Shown here: positions 17,983-27,170 of the stretch, in pieces | Position numbering within the stretch: position 1 is the first letter of the stretch | How the letters are laid out: each line of letters opens with the position of its first letter | The notes under the pieces: model-generated | Told to the model about the DNA's origin: nothing | Database searches by the model: none | The model's input: the letters and a program-made list of their open reading frames with translations, nothing else | Program-made: the position numbers and the translations under genes | Source of the DNA: an uncultured Lachnospiraceae bacterium | GTDB lineage: Bacteria > Bacillota > Clostridia > Lachnospirales > Lachnospiraceae | Direction of reading: 5' to 3' | Assembly (NCBI GenBank): GCA_910588125.1 | Contig: CAJUPI010000012.1 | Coordinates: 1 to 64,000, forward strand | Length of the DNA: 64,000 nucleotides

Positions 17983-19764
17983 TTATGCGTTGCGTTCTAC
18001 GACGTCATCATAGAAGCGGTCTATCTGTTGCTTGTAATTATCCAGCAATGCAAGCTGATCATTCGGCACATCATATTTGATTGCAATCACCTTATCAAAG
18101 ATGGGGTCTTCCTTCAGCACCGACATGGGCATTCCCATGGAGATCAGTGAGCGGGACCGCCGGTACAAATACAGAATTACTTCCATCATCTTAAACTGCT
18201 TTTCCATGGGAACGCAGGTATCATCTTTATGAAACGCATTCTGTTGCAAAAATCCCACACGAATGACCTTGGCAATCTCCAGGATCAGCTTCTGATCATC
18301 CGGCAGCACATCACTGCCGATCAATTTTACAATCTCCATCAGGCTGCTCTCCTGAGAAAGCAGTGATACAATCTGGTTGCGGTAATCGACAAATTTGCGA
18401 TCTACATGCTCTGAATACCAGGTACCCAAATCATTTAAATACTCCGAATAGCTGGTCAGCCAGGAAATCGCCGGGAAATGCCGGGCATAGGCCAGGCCCT
18501 TGTCCAGCCCCCAGAAACAGCGGACAAATCTCTTGGTATTCTGGGTCACCGGTTCCGAGAAATCCCCTCCCTGAGGCGATACGGCGCCGATGATCGAAAC
18601 GCTGCCTTCCGTCCCGTTTAAATTCTCCATCATGCCGGCCCGCTCATAAAATGCCGAAAGCTTAGAGGCCAGGTATGCCGGGAATCCCTCTTCTGCCGGC
18701 ATTTCCTCCAGACGGCCGGACAGCTCCCGCAATGCTTCTGCCCAACGGGAAGTAGAATCTGCCATAATCGCCACATGATAGCCCATATCCCGGTAATATT
18801 CCGCCAGCGTAAGCCCCGAATACAGGCTGGCCTCACGCGCTGCCACCGGCATATTGGAGGTGTTGGCGATCAGAGTTGTGCGATCCATCAGCGGATTACC
18901 CGTCTTGGGATCTACCAGTTCGCTGAATTCCTCCAGCACCTGCGTCATCTCATTGCCACGCTCCCCGCACCCAATATAAATGATAATGTTGGCATCTGAC
19001 CACTTGGCAATCTGATGCTGAGTCATGGTCTTGCCTGTGCCAAAGCCGCCGGGAATCGCCGCCGTACCCCCTTTCGCCAGGGGGAACAACGTATCCAGAA
19101 TTCTCTGGCCGGTGATCAGCGGCTGGCTGGCCGGAAAACGTTTGGCTGTTGGCCGTGCCTGACGGATGGGCCATTTCTGAGTCATCGTCAGCTTTTCCTC
19201 CCTGCCGTCCGGCAACCGCAGTGTCACAATCGGCTCATTGATGGTGTATTCCCCGTCCGGCGCCACCTCTGTCACACAGCCTTCCTTGTCCGGTGGAACC
19301 ATCACTTTATGAACAATCGCCGGAGTCTCCGGCACTTCGGCGATAATTGTACCGCCTGACACCTTATCACCTTTTTTAACCGTCATATGTGCAGGCCATT
19401 TTTTATCGGTATCCAACGAATCCACGCTGACTCCCCGGTTAATATAAGCACCGCCAGTCTTGGCAATCTCACTTAAAGGCCGCTCAATACCATCAAAAAT
19501 ATTTGTCAGAATTCCGGGAGCCAGTGTGACAGACACCGGCGCACCAGTTCCATATACCACCTCCCCCGGACGGATACCGGTCGTTTCCTCGTAGACCTGA
19601 ATCGTCGTGCGCTCTGAGCTTAGGCCAATCACCTCGCCGACCAGCCGTTCCCTGCCCACGTAAACCATCTCATTCATCATAAATCCCGCGTCCTTCTTCA
19701 AATGGACAATCGGGCCGTTGATGCCATAAATAATTCCGGTACGTTCTGTATCTTTCTCTGCCAT
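17983..19764 (-). CDS. ntpA: V-type ATPase subunit A (catalytic)
   Basis: A 593-aa catalytic subunit. It has the Walker A GGFGTGKT at 239-246, the V-type-specific non-homologous insertion (~115-190) and the MADSTSRWAEALRE motif (~330). It hydrolyses or makes ATP coupled to ion flow through the membrane sector. GGGAGG precedes the ATG, one base after the subunit E stop. Whether the complex pumps protons or sodium cannot be told from this subunit. Confidence 0.97.
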   Translation of the reverse strand: MAEKDTERTGIIYGINGPIVHLKKDAGFMMNEMVYVGRERLVGEVIGLSSERTTIQVYEETTGIRPGEVVYGTGAPVSVTLAPGILTNIFDGIERPLSEIAKTGGAYINRGVSVDSLDTDKKWPAHMTVKKGDKVSGGTIIAEVPETPAIVHKVMVPPDKEGCVTEVAPDGEYTINEPIVTLRLPDGREEKLTMTQKWPIRQARPTAKRFPASQPLITGQRILDTLFPLAKGGTAAIPGGFGTGKTMTQHQIAKWSDANIIIYIGCGERGNEMTQVLEEFSELVDPKTGNPLMDRTTLIANTSNMPVAAREASLYSGLTLAEYYRDMGYHVAIMADSTSRWAEALRELSGRLEEMPAEEGFPAYLASKLSAFYERAGMMENLNGTEGSVSIIGAVSPQGGDFSEPVTQNTKRFVRCFWGLDKGLAYARHFPAISWLTSYSEYLNDLGTWYSEHVDRKFVDYRNQIVSLLSQESSLMEIVKLIGSDVLPDDQKLILEIAKVIRVGFLQQNAFHKDDTCVPMEKQFKMMEVILYLYRRSRSLISMGMPMSVLKEDPIFDKVIAIKYDVPNDQLALLDNYKQQIDRFYDDVVERNA

Positions 19765-19765
19765 C

Positions 19766-20395
19766 TTAAGCCCTCCCTTCCAAAGAATTCCCGCCGGACT
19801 CCGCCTTGTCCGCCATCATCCGCAAATCAAAATGAAAATTTTCCTTCGCCTCCGCCAACCGCGTATCAAAAGAATTGTCAATCAGGATATTCCGCCCGGA
19901 GATGACGGCGCGCATGCCGCCGGAAAAAGCGTAATCGCTCAGCTTAATCTGTGCCTGAGGATACTCTTGCTCCAGAATCTTTTGTTTATCTTCATCGGAA
20001 GGATCCAGATAAATCACAAGCTCCTCTCCCCTTGCAAAATCAAATGCCGCCTGAATCTGCCGCTTAAGCTGTTTTTGATACTCCGGAGTCTTCCGGTAAT
20101 CCGCCAGCCGCTCAGAAAGCTCCTCGAAAAGCTTTTCTTTCAGTTCCTCCTGCCTGCGTCCCAAAGCCCGTTTCTGTTCCAGCTGGGCGAGGGAAAGCTG
20201 TTTATTGAAATCCCGCTCAATCTTTTCCGTCTCCTGGCGAACCTGCATCTGTGCCCGGCGTTTGGCATCCTGCTGATGCTCCTCAAAGGATTTCTCAAGA
20301 GCAGCCGTGTACTCATCCAGCATCCGGCTGCTTCTCGTCCGGGCATCCTCCATACAGGTATCCAAAAAATGCTTTAATTTCTCCTCTGTTGTCAA
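19766..20395 (-). CDS. ntpE: V-type ATPase subunit E (peripheral stalk)
   Basis: A 209-aa stator subunit: a long charged N-terminal coiled coil (~10-110) followed by a compact C-terminal domain (GGMRAVISGRNILIDNSFDTRL, ~158) typical of subunit E. The start codon is TTG at 20395, supported by AGGTGA seven bases upstream; no ATG fits. It pairs with the small subunit encoded first in the operon. Confidence 0.92.
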   Translation of the reverse strand: MTTEEKLKHFLDTCMEDARTRSSRMLDEYTAALEKSFEEHQQDAKRRAQMQVRQETEKIERDFNKQLSLAQLEQKRALGRRQEELKEKLFEELSERLADYRKTPEYQKQLKRQIQAAFDFARGEELVIYLDPSDEDKQKILEQEYPQAQIKLSDYAFSGGMRAVISGRNILIDNSFDTRLAEAKENFHFDLRMMADKAESGGNSLEGRA

Positions 20396-20432
20396 AGGGT
20401 CACCTGCTTTCTATTCTATGATCTCTCGTCCT

Positions 20433-20741
20433 CTATAGCTTCAATCCTATGGCTTCATTCACATATGAAGTGATAAAGTCCGGCTTGCGGCCGGTTCCAT
20501 GGCGATCGGGAATTTCCACAAACAAAGGAAGCTTGTGATTCAGCTTCGCATCGTTTACCAAATCCGGAAATTCTTTACCGAATTTCTCGGTCAGAAGGAC
20601 TATTCCGATCTCCTTATCGGCAAGGACCTTATCCAACTCCTGCTGAAGCTCCTGTTTTTCATGGACAACCGCACCCTCTATCCCGGCCAGACGCATTCCG
20701 GTCCAGGTGTCAATATTGTCGCTGATCAGATACATTTTCAT
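20433..20741 (-). CDS. V-type ATPase subunit F
   Basis: A 102-aa central-stalk subunit with a Rossmann-like fold. Family features: MYLISDNIDTWTGMRLAGIEG, then IGIVLLTEKFG and the PLFVEIPDRHG segment. It starts four bases after the K gene stop, so translation is probably coupled, and the ribosome site is weak. Called NtpG in Enterococcus. Confidence 0.93.
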   Translation of the reverse strand: MKMYLISDNIDTWTGMRLAGIEGAVVHEKQELQQELDKVLADKEIGIVLLTEKFGKEFPDLVNDAKLNHKLPLFVEIPDRHGTGRKPDFITSYVNEAIGLKL

Positions 20742-20745
20742 AGAA

Positions 20746-21177
20746 TTACAGTTTTCCGAGGATCATAAAGGAAATGATCAATCCGTACAGGCATACACCT
20801 TCGGCAAGTCCGACGAAGATGAGGGATTTTCCGAGAATCGAGCCATCTTCACTGATGGCGCCCAGCGCAGCCGAGGCCGCCGCTGATACGGCGATACCAC
20901 CGCCGATGCAAGACATACCGGTGGAAAGCGCCGCCGCCAGATACCCCAAGCCCGCCGCACTTTTCGCAGCTGTTCCAGCGGTTTCAGCCGCCGCTGCATT
21001 CCCAGTGAACATCAGGCCGGCAGCCACCAGCAAAGTCCCCATAAACAACAATGTGTTGACTGCCAGTGCTCTTTTATAACGTCCACGGGTCTTCTCTCCG
21101 GCGGCGAATACTCCAAAAGGTACCGCAATGCTGAGCAACAAAGCAATGGTTAATGTAATTTTGATTAATAAAGTCAT
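20746..21177 (-). CDS. ntpK: V-type ATPase rotor subunit K (proteolipid c)
   Basis: A 143-aa hydrophobic protein with four predicted helices, forming the membrane ring. Only one carboxylate, E126 in VGLAEGVCLYG, is placed to carry the ion, so it has one ion site per four helices as in other V-type K subunits. I see no glutamine beside it of the sort that marks well-known sodium-binding rings, which leans toward protons, but this is a weak inference. AGGAGG is nine bases before the ATG. Confidence 0.92.
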   Translation of the reverse strand: MTLLIKITLTIALLLSIAVPFGVFAAGEKTRGRYKRALAVNTLLFMGTLLVAAGLMFTGNAAAAETAGTAAKSAAGLGYLAAALSTGMSCIGGGIAVSAAASAALGAISEDGSILGKSLIFVGLAEGVCLYGLIISFMILGKL

Positions 21178-21207
21178 GATTAAAATCCTCCTTGTAATAA
21201 AATGTTT

Positions 21208-23163
21208 TTAAGAATTTGTCCGTCCATAAGGCTTGAATTCGCGTCCCGTACCACGATAGAAGCGGCTGAACAACTCATAATATTCCAGACGAAGCACCTG
21301 AATCCCCACAATCAGTCCTTCCATCCCGCAGACAAACAAATTACCCAGAATAATCACCAGCCAGTTAGGACTGCCGGACTCGACTCCGCCAAGCATCAGT
21401 ACCACCTCCATCATCGCGGCATGGCTGACGGCAAATGCCCCCACACGCACAAATGAAAGTGTGTTGGAAAAATAGCTCAACAGTACCTCAAACAATTCAA
21501 AAAATCCCTGGACAAAAAACATGCCCTTTTCCTCTGGCATAATCTCCGCCTTCTTCTCTACCGCCGCGGTCAGCGGCTCCTTGAAAAAAATCACCAAAAG
21601 CGGCAACAAAAACATGAGTATCAGCACAGCGGCAGCAGGCAGCGTATGCCCGCTCATATATAAAAATACCATTCCTGTCAACGCCGCATAAAACACAATC
21701 CCTGCCACGCCGTTAGTATCAAAATACGCTTTTTCCGTATCCCGGGAACGCAGGCTATTGAAAACATTGAGAACCATCGTCATCAGCACAATCCCCATCC
21801 CCAGCGCCACTGCTACTACAAAAACCGTGTTGAGATTGCCAATAAAAGGCAAATTCATCATGGCCTCCTTCGGATGCAGCCAAATCGGTTCCAATATATT
21901 CTCAAAGCCAAATACACTGCCGAATAAAAAGCCAAATATCGTGGAAAAGAAACCGCAGCAGGAAACAATCGCCGCCAGGCTCATCTTCTTTGCCCGATAC
22001 AGGGCATATCCCCCTAACAGCAAACAAAGACCCTGGCCGGCATCCCCGAACATAAAGCCAAACAGGAAGGAATAGGTCAATCCCAGAATTATCGTAGGAT
22101 CAATCTCCCCATAAGCCGGTAATCCATACATCCTGATAAACATTTCAAAAGGTCTGAAAATACCGGGATTTTTCAGCTTTGTGGGAGGCTTGCTCATAAT
22201 ATTGTTATGATCATCCTCCATAAAGCAGAAGGTCTCAGGATCCTTCTCAAGCTCTTTCAGAAACGCGGATGCCTCCGACTCACTCATCCAGCCGCACAGA
22301 ATATAAAACGTATGGTCATCATGATTTGTACAGGCCGCCAGTTTACGCACATCAAAATTGGTGGCAAAACGCTCCAGACGACTGTTTGCCGCCAGCAGTT
22401 CTTCCTTTTGGGACTGCACTTTCTTTAGGATCTTCTGCTGGACTTCCTCAATCTTCTCTTTCAGCGCCTCAATCTTACCGTCAAGTGCCTGCGCTGCCTC
22501 CGTCGGGGTTCCCTCATATTCATCCGGCAGGAAAAACCGCTCAAAATGGAGTGATGCCAGAATCGCATCTATCTTGTTGGCAATCACATCCGGCACAAAA
22601 TAGACCACCCAAATGTAATGTTCATCCTCCTGGCACCGGTGCATCACCACATCTATGGTATCATACACATAGTCCATGAACTTCTTATAATAATCGTGAG
22701 GGATTCGTCCAAAACGAAATCTCACATATTTAAATTGCATAATAGAGCTGACACTATAATTTAAATCAATAAACGGCCGGATCTGATTCTGCGAAATTTG
22801 CAGTTGATCCAATTCCTTTTCCAAATCCGCTTTTTCTGTGCACAATTCCGAAAGCTCTTCATCCAAAGCCGTGACAAATTGTGCCGCTTTTTGTACGGTA
22901 AGCCCCTGATAGCGATCATCTTTTACCGTCAGGGGCTCCTTATCCGATCTTCCTCCCAGATAACCGGCCAACAGCTCCTCTGATTTCTGCAGCTCTCCTC
23001 TATAGGGATTATTTTCGTTAAAAGGTCTTAAGTCCGGCACTGTCTTCAACTCCGACAGGGCATTTTCCAGATGGATCTCATATTTGGAGAGGTACTGATC
23101 CACGACCCGGTCAATGTCGCCCTTATGCCCGGTTATGCTTAAGAACTTCATTTTCTCTATCAA
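21208..23163 (-). CDS. ntpI: V-type ATPase subunit I (a subunit)
   Basis: A 651-aa membrane stator that forms the ion half-channels. The N-terminal half is cytosolic with two coiled-coil stretches (~60-130, ~210-270). The C-terminal half has about eight helices, including LGLTYSFLFGFMFGDAGQG (~360) and the key Arg region LSFVRVGAFAVSHAAMM. TTG 23163 is preferred to GTG 23172 because it sits eight bases after AGGAGG and gives the family start (M)IEKMKFLSITG. Confidence 0.93.
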   Translation of the reverse strand: MIEKMKFLSITGHKGDIDRVVDQYLSKYEIHLENALSELKTVPDLRPFNENNPYRGELQKSEELLAGYLGGRSDKEPLTVKDDRYQGLTVQKAAQFVTALDEELSELCTEKADLEKELDQLQISQNQIRPFIDLNYSVSSIMQFKYVRFRFGRIPHDYYKKFMDYVYDTIDVVMHRCQEDEHYIWVVYFVPDVIANKIDAILASLHFERFFLPDEYEGTPTEAAQALDGKIEALKEKIEEVQQKILKKVQSQKEELLAANSRLERFATNFDVRKLAACTNHDDHTFYILCGWMSESEASAFLKELEKDPETFCFMEDDHNNIMSKPPTKLKNPGIFRPFEMFIRMYGLPAYGEIDPTIILGLTYSFLFGFMFGDAGQGLCLLLGGYALYRAKKMSLAAIVSCCGFFSTIFGFLFGSVFGFENILEPIWLHPKEAMMNLPFIGNLNTVFVVAVALGMGIVLMTMVLNVFNSLRSRDTEKAYFDTNGVAGIVFYAALTGMVFLYMSGHTLPAAAVLILMFLLPLLVIFFKEPLTAAVEKKAEIMPEEKGMFFVQGFFELFEVLLSYFSNTLSFVRVGAFAVSHAAMMEVVLMLGGVESGSPNWLVIILGNLFVCGMEGLIVGIQVLRLEYYELFSRFYRGTGREFKPYGRTNS

Positions 23164-23175
23164 AGCATTCACCTC

Positions 23176-24219
23176 CTATTGTTTTTCTGTCATGGCAATT
23201 ATTTCATCCGGCGATAATCCGTAACGAATACCCTCAATTATAGCAATAATTTTGCGAATCTCCAGCTCCTTGAAATACAGATAAGAATCCAGTACCGCAA
23301 TGGAATAGGGATGCCGGCGTCCGGCGCTGCCATAGATTCGGTTAAGAATCTGATGATAAAGCATTTCCACATTGGGCTGCCCGTTCCACTCAGTCTCCGG
23401 GACCCTGCCATAGTGGGTATTCCTCAGCACAGTAAAAAATTCATCCAGAGAAGCCGTTTCTGCCATCTGGCGAATCTGTTCCGCCTTTAATTTATATCTC
23501 ACCGGAATCAACAGCGTATAAATATCAGCGGCCGGCAGTTGGTAATACTTCTTTGAACGGTAAATCCACTGAATATTTAAAAGATCCAGACGGCTGCCAA
23601 AGCAATGCCCGATTATCTCCCGCTCCTTGCCGGTCAAAATCTTATCCTTAATCTTCCACATCGTCTTAAAATAGAGAAGATCGAGACGAATTTCATAATC
23701 AGACAAAATCAACGGCTTCCCTGCTGCCAAATCCGGAATCAGGCCACGATAGGAGGATCCCTCCAATCCGGCAATTAATTCCGCCGTATTCTCTGCCTGT
23801 GCCAGCTTCACCAGATCAATTGAGGAATGCTTGTCAAAAAACGCCTGAAAATCGGATAAATCCATCGGCTGCGGCATTCCGCCCATAACATTATGCAAGA
23901 TTCTCTTGATGATGGTGATCTCATAATGCATAAAATAGAGATCCAAAAACCGGCGCTGGGCAAGATTGGAAAAACGATAGAGCCGGGCAAAATCCCGGTA
24001 TTCGGAATAAGTCAGCAAATGCTCAATATATCCACGGTGCAACCGGGTGTCATCCAGCCCGGAAAAAATATTGGCGTAAGCCGGCTGTTGCTTCAAATAA
24101 TCAGCCGCGCTTCGCACATCCTCCAGTGCTGCCATCTCCTGAAACTGCCGCGGGGTGAACAGCCGGCTTTCCATGGCCCGGATTTTCGTGGCAATGCCGC
24201 TGTAGGTCAATAATCCCAT
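23176..24219 (-). CDS. ntpC: V-type ATPase subunit C
   Basis: A 347-aa protein that sockets the central stalk onto the rotor ring. All-helical, with family features YSGIATKIRAMESRLFTPRQFQ at the start and the C-terminal EIRKIIAIIEGIRYGLSPDEI. GGGGAGTGAGTGT precedes the ATG. It lies between the small stalk gene and subunit I. Confidence 0.92.
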   Translation of the reverse strand: MGLLTYSGIATKIRAMESRLFTPRQFQEMAALEDVRSAADYLKQQPAYANIFSGLDDTRLHRGYIEHLLTYSEYRDFARLYRFSNLAQRRFLDLYFMHYEITIIKRILHNVMGGMPQPMDLSDFQAFFDKHSSIDLVKLAQAENTAELIAGLEGSSYRGLIPDLAAGKPLILSDYEIRLDLLYFKTMWKIKDKILTGKEREIIGHCFGSRLDLLNIQWIYRSKKYYQLPAADIYTLLIPVRYKLKAEQIRQMAETASLDEFFTVLRNTHYGRVPETEWNGQPNVEMLYHQILNRIYGSAGRRHPYSIAVLDSYLYFKELEIRKIIAIIEGIRYGLSPDEIIAMTEKQ

Positions 24220-24223
24220 ACAC

Positions 24224-24535
24224 TCACTCCCCTGTTAGCATGCCAAATAATGTATTCACATACTGGCTATGGCATTCTTCAAAGTTTTGTTCCATCCGCC
24301 GCAGCAGCTCCTCGGCTTTGGCGCTTTGCTGCTTTTGCTTATGGCTCATCTCACTCTCCATCCGTTTGCGGAATTCTTCAATACCCTGATCCGTCCGTTC
24401 TTCTAAGTCCCGGTCAAATTCTCTGGTGCGCTCCTCCATTTCCTGTGCAAATGCCTTCTTTGAAGCATTTGCACCTTCCATGATAGCGGAGGCGGCATCC
24501 TCGATCTCGGAAATCCGTTTGATTACCGTATTCAT
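24224..24535 (-). CDS. V-type ATPase small peripheral-stalk subunit (G/H-type)
   Basis: A 103-aa, almost entirely charged coiled-coil protein at the head of the operon, with GGAGGCCCACA before its ATG. By position and composition (ASAIMEGANASKKAFAQEMEERTREFD) it is the partner of subunit E in the stator stalk, called NtpF or AhaH in other organisms. Sequence conservation in this family is low, so the call rests on context. Confidence 0.8.
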   Translation of the reverse strand: MNTVIKRISEIEDAASAIMEGANASKKAFAQEMEERTREFDRDLEERTDQGIEEFRKRMESEMSHKQKQQSAKAEELLRRMEQNFEECHSQYVNTLFGMLTGE

Positions 24536-24744
24536 TGTGGGCCTCCTTTTCCTGTTTTTCCTATACCAAGAAGCCTATGACCTGCATAAGCTTTCTTGTT
24601 TCTCTAACATCATACTCTTTTTTGGCAAAAATTCCATAGTGAAAATTGTTAAAAAATAAAAAGAATTTAGAAAGTTTTAGTGATTGTGTGAAAAGAGGGT
24701 ATCGCAAAATCAATGCCAATATGTTTAGCAGTGCCATAAAATAC

Positions 24745-24787
24745 GCCTCGAAGGAGGAATCGGAGGGCAGCCTCCTCCAAGGCTAAA
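24745..24787 (-). repeat. Dispersed hairpin repeat, copy E (short)
   Basis: GGAGGAATCGGAGGGCAGCC with CTCCTCC and the shared CCAAGGCT block, 20 bp past the nagB-like stop. It is the shortest and most diverged copy of the family; assignment rests on the hairpin layout and the CTCCAAGGCT end. Confidence 0.4.
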
Positions 24788-24805
24788 GATTATCCGAATC
24801 TATAC

Positions 24806-25567
24806 TTAATAGCAGCGTACCTGTTCCAGTCTTGCCCGGTCTGTCATGCTGGCAGAATCTTCATCCAGATACAGGCTCCAGTCCGGGTGTTCGCGAAGCT
24901 TGGTCGCCGGAATCTGATTGGTAACCTCTGCTGCCTCTATCGTCATTTTAATCGCCTGGGCTTTGCGTTTTCCCGGAACCACAGACAAGATCACCCGGCT
25001 TTTCATGATTTGATTTACTGTCATCGTAATCGCCCGATCCGGTACGTCGTCAATGGTGGCAAACCACCCTTCTCCCATCTGTTGCTTCTTGCACCGTTCT
25101 TCCAGCTTCACCACCATATACGCTTCTTCGGTGTCAAAATCCGCCGGCGGATCGTTAAATGCAATGTGGCTGTTTTCCCCGATACCAATGAGCGCTACAT
25201 CCATAGGCGCCCTTTTCACCTCCTTTGTCAGCCGGCGCAGGTTTTCCTCCACATCTCCTTCTCCGTCAACAAAGTAATATGCTTTGGGATGGACCTTATC
25301 AATAAAACGTTCTGTCAGATATTTCCGGAAACTGGCGTTATGGGTGGCCGGCATCCCTACATACTCATCAAGATGGAACATCACTACCTGATCCCAGGGA
25401 GCATCCATCGTCACCAGCGCATCAAACATTTCAAACTGAGATGCCCCCGTAGACAACAGCAAACGGCACTCTCCTCTCATTTCCACTGCTTCTTTTATCC
25501 GCCTTACCGTCTCCTTTGCTGCCCGCTTTCCCATACATTCTGCATTTGTGTCAATATATACTTTCAT
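24806..25567 (-). CDS. NagB-like sugar-phosphate isomerase/deaminase, paralog 1
   Basis: A 253-aa protein of the glucosamine-6-phosphate deaminase family (amino-sugar phosphate to fructose-6-phosphate plus ammonia). The substrate loop (LLLSTGASQFEMFDAL) and the FHLDEYVG motif are present. The usual catalytic GNDGHIAFNEP reads GENSHIAFNDPPA here: the histidine is kept, but the Asp before it is Asn and the later Glu is Asp. The same changes occur in paralog 2 at 27171-27947. The enzyme may use another amino-sugar phosphate. It is divergent from the LacI regulator. Confidence 0.82.
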   Translation of the reverse strand: MKVYIDTNAECMGKRAAKETVRRIKEAVEMRGECRLLLSTGASQFEMFDALVTMDAPWDQVVMFHLDEYVGMPATHNASFRKYLTERFIDKVHPKAYYFVDGEGDVEENLRRLTKEVKRAPMDVALIGIGENSHIAFNDPPADFDTEEAYMVVKLEERCKKQQMGEGWFATIDDVPDRAITMTVNQIMKSRVILSVVPGKRKAQAIKMTIEAAEVTNQIPATKLREHPDWSLYLDEDSASMTDRARLEQVRCY

Positions 25568-25614
25568 AACAGCATCCTTTCTTTTTACACGTTTATTTCC
25601 TCATATGGCAAAAC

Positions 25615-25643
25615 TTGACACTTTAATTTCTGTCTGTTACAAT
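25615..25643 (+). promoter_or_regulatory. Promoter of the LacI-type regulator
   Basis: TTGACA (25615-25620), a 17-bp spacer and TACAAT (25638-25643): an almost ideal vegetative promoter, 41 bp before the regulator ATG. Confidence 0.8.
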
Positions 25644-25645
25644 TA

Positions 25646-25660
25646 ATTTGTAATACAAAT
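25646..25660. promoter_or_regulatory. Candidate LacI-family operator
   Basis: Perfect palindrome ATTTGTA-A-TACAAAT, two bases after the -10 box, so a bound repressor would block the promoter. This suggests autoregulation and possibly control of the divergent NagB-like gene. Compare with other upstream regions in the genome to test it. Confidence 0.6.
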
Positions 25661-25683
25661 ACTATTCCGTAGGATGGTGCCAT

Positions 25684-26754
25684 ATGGACGAAAAGACAAA
25701 TACAGCTCAATCAAAATCTGCAACAATCAATGATGTTGCCAAACTTTCCGGGGCTTCCATCGCTACTGTTTCCAGAGTCTTAAGCGGCAGCAACTATCCC
25801 GTCAGTGAAGAAATGCGAAAACGCGTTTTAGACGCCACTCACGCACTTCGATACTCGCCCAATCTCTTAGGGCATATGCTGAAGTCCAAGACAAACAAAT
25901 GCCTAGGTATTATCATTCCTTCCTTCCAGAATCCGTTTTTTATCCAATTGACCATGGGCATTGAAAACGCCGCCAAATCTCAGGGTTATGTCTCCTTTGT
26001 TTTCAGCTCTCAGCGGGATACCCGCACGGAACAGATGCTGATCTCCCAGATTCAACAGTTGAAGATTTCCGGCCTATTGCTCTCAGCGACAGACCATAAT
26101 CCGGATGCCGTTAACGCATTTTTGGACACCGGCGCCAGCGCCGCCATTTTTGAGGCAGACTATCCCTTAGATCCCCGCGCCATTAATGCCACCAGCAATA
26201 TGGACGAGAACGGATATATTGCCACTTGCCATCTTCTGGAATCCGGCCACAGAAGCATTGCCCTGCTCACCACTCCTTTGACGAAGCACAGTCGCCAGAT
26301 GGTCAGCAGGGGCTATCATCAGGCTATGGATTCCTATCACATTCCACCAGAAGCTCAGGCCGTATTCGAGTCTAATTATGAACGGGATCTGGATGATGCC
26401 TTATTTGAATTTGAAGCGGGCAAAGAACTGACCAAGCAGCTCCTCTCCTCCGCCAGAAGCTACAGTGCTGTAGTGGCGGTAAATGACTTAGTCGCCTGGG
26501 GCATCATCCACCAGTTGACCCAGGAGGGGATCCGGGTGCCCGGAGATATCTCTGTCATCGGAATCGATGATATCCCACAGGGCATGATGATCAGCCCTAC
26601 CCTCACTTCCATCAGCCAGGACAGCTATCAACATGGCTATGATGTCTGTCTGCGCCTGATCGAGCGGCTGGAATCGGGAAACATGATTCCCCATGAACGG
26701 TGTTACCGAAAGCCCAATCTGATCATCCGGGAATCCACCCGCCCGTTCTCTTAA
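25684..26754 (+). CDS. LacI family transcriptional regulator
   Basis: A 356-aa repressor-type protein. The N-terminal helix-turn-helix (~14-60: TINDVAKLSGASIATVSRVLSG) is followed by a periplasmic-binding-like sugar sensor (~70-350) with ISVIGIDDIPQG near the end. It is flanked by two NagB-like genes and a TRAP operon, so an amino sugar or derivative is the probable inducer (inference). AGGATGG precedes the ATG. Confidence 0.93.
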   Translation: MDEKTNTAQSKSATINDVAKLSGASIATVSRVLSGSNYPVSEEMRKRVLDATHALRYSPNLLGHMLKSKTNKCLGIIIPSFQNPFFIQLTMGIENAAKSQGYVSFVFSSQRDTRTEQMLISQIQQLKISGLLLSATDHNPDAVNAFLDTGASAAIFEADYPLDPRAINATSNMDENGYIATCHLLESGHRSIALLTTPLTKHSRQMVSRGYHQAMDSYHIPPEAQAVFESNYERDLDDALFEFEAGKELTKQLLSSARSYSAVVAVNDLVAWGIIHQLTQEGIRVPGDISVIGIDDIPQGMMISPTLTSISQDSYQHGYDVCLRLIERLESGNMIPHERCYRKPNLIIRESTRPFS

Positions 26755-26779
26755 ATTATCAGTAAAACCAAATCCGCTG

Positions 26780-27151
26780 TCACAATCCTTTTGCCTGGCA
26801 GGAGCGGACCTCCTGTCCATTCTGCCAGGCGGATTTTTTGTCCGGCCAGTTTGCCACACAGACATAAGTCAACGGCTCCTCGCTCTTGCCACGGATGATA
26901 TGCTCCACATTCCGGGGAATATACACTACGCTTCCTGTCTTGACCGGATTCTCCTGTTTATCCAGCCAGACGCTTCCCTCACCAGAAAGAATCACATACA
27001 CCTCTTCCTCATCCGGATGCGTTGCCGGTTCCGTTATTTGTCCTTGCTCCACCTGGACACAGTTCACCGCAATCGCTTCACATTCCTCCGGGAAAAAGAT
27101 CAGGCCATCCTCGTTTGCCAATCCTCCCAATGCAGTTCTTGCCAGCTCCAT
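26780..27151 (-). CDS. Small cupin-domain protein
   Basis: A 123-aa single-domain cupin: THPDEEEVYVILSGEGSVWLD gives the metal-binding first motif (one His, two or three Glu) and GSVVYIPRNVEHIIRG the second (final His). Such proteins are often sugar-phosphate isomerases, dioxygenases or sensors. ATG 27151 has GGAGGGAG upstream and is chosen over 27211. It lies 19 nt after paralog 2, the last gene of the TRAP-2 operon, so a role in the same sugar pathway is likely. Confidence 0.78.
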   Translation of the reverse strand: MELARTALGGLANEDGLIFFPEECEAIAVNCVQVEQGQITEPATHPDEEEVYVILSGEGSVWLDKQENPVKTGSVVYIPRNVEHIIRGKSEEPLTYVCVANWPDKKSAWQNGQEVRSCQAKGL

Positions 27152-27170
27152 CTTTATCTCCCTCCGCCAT

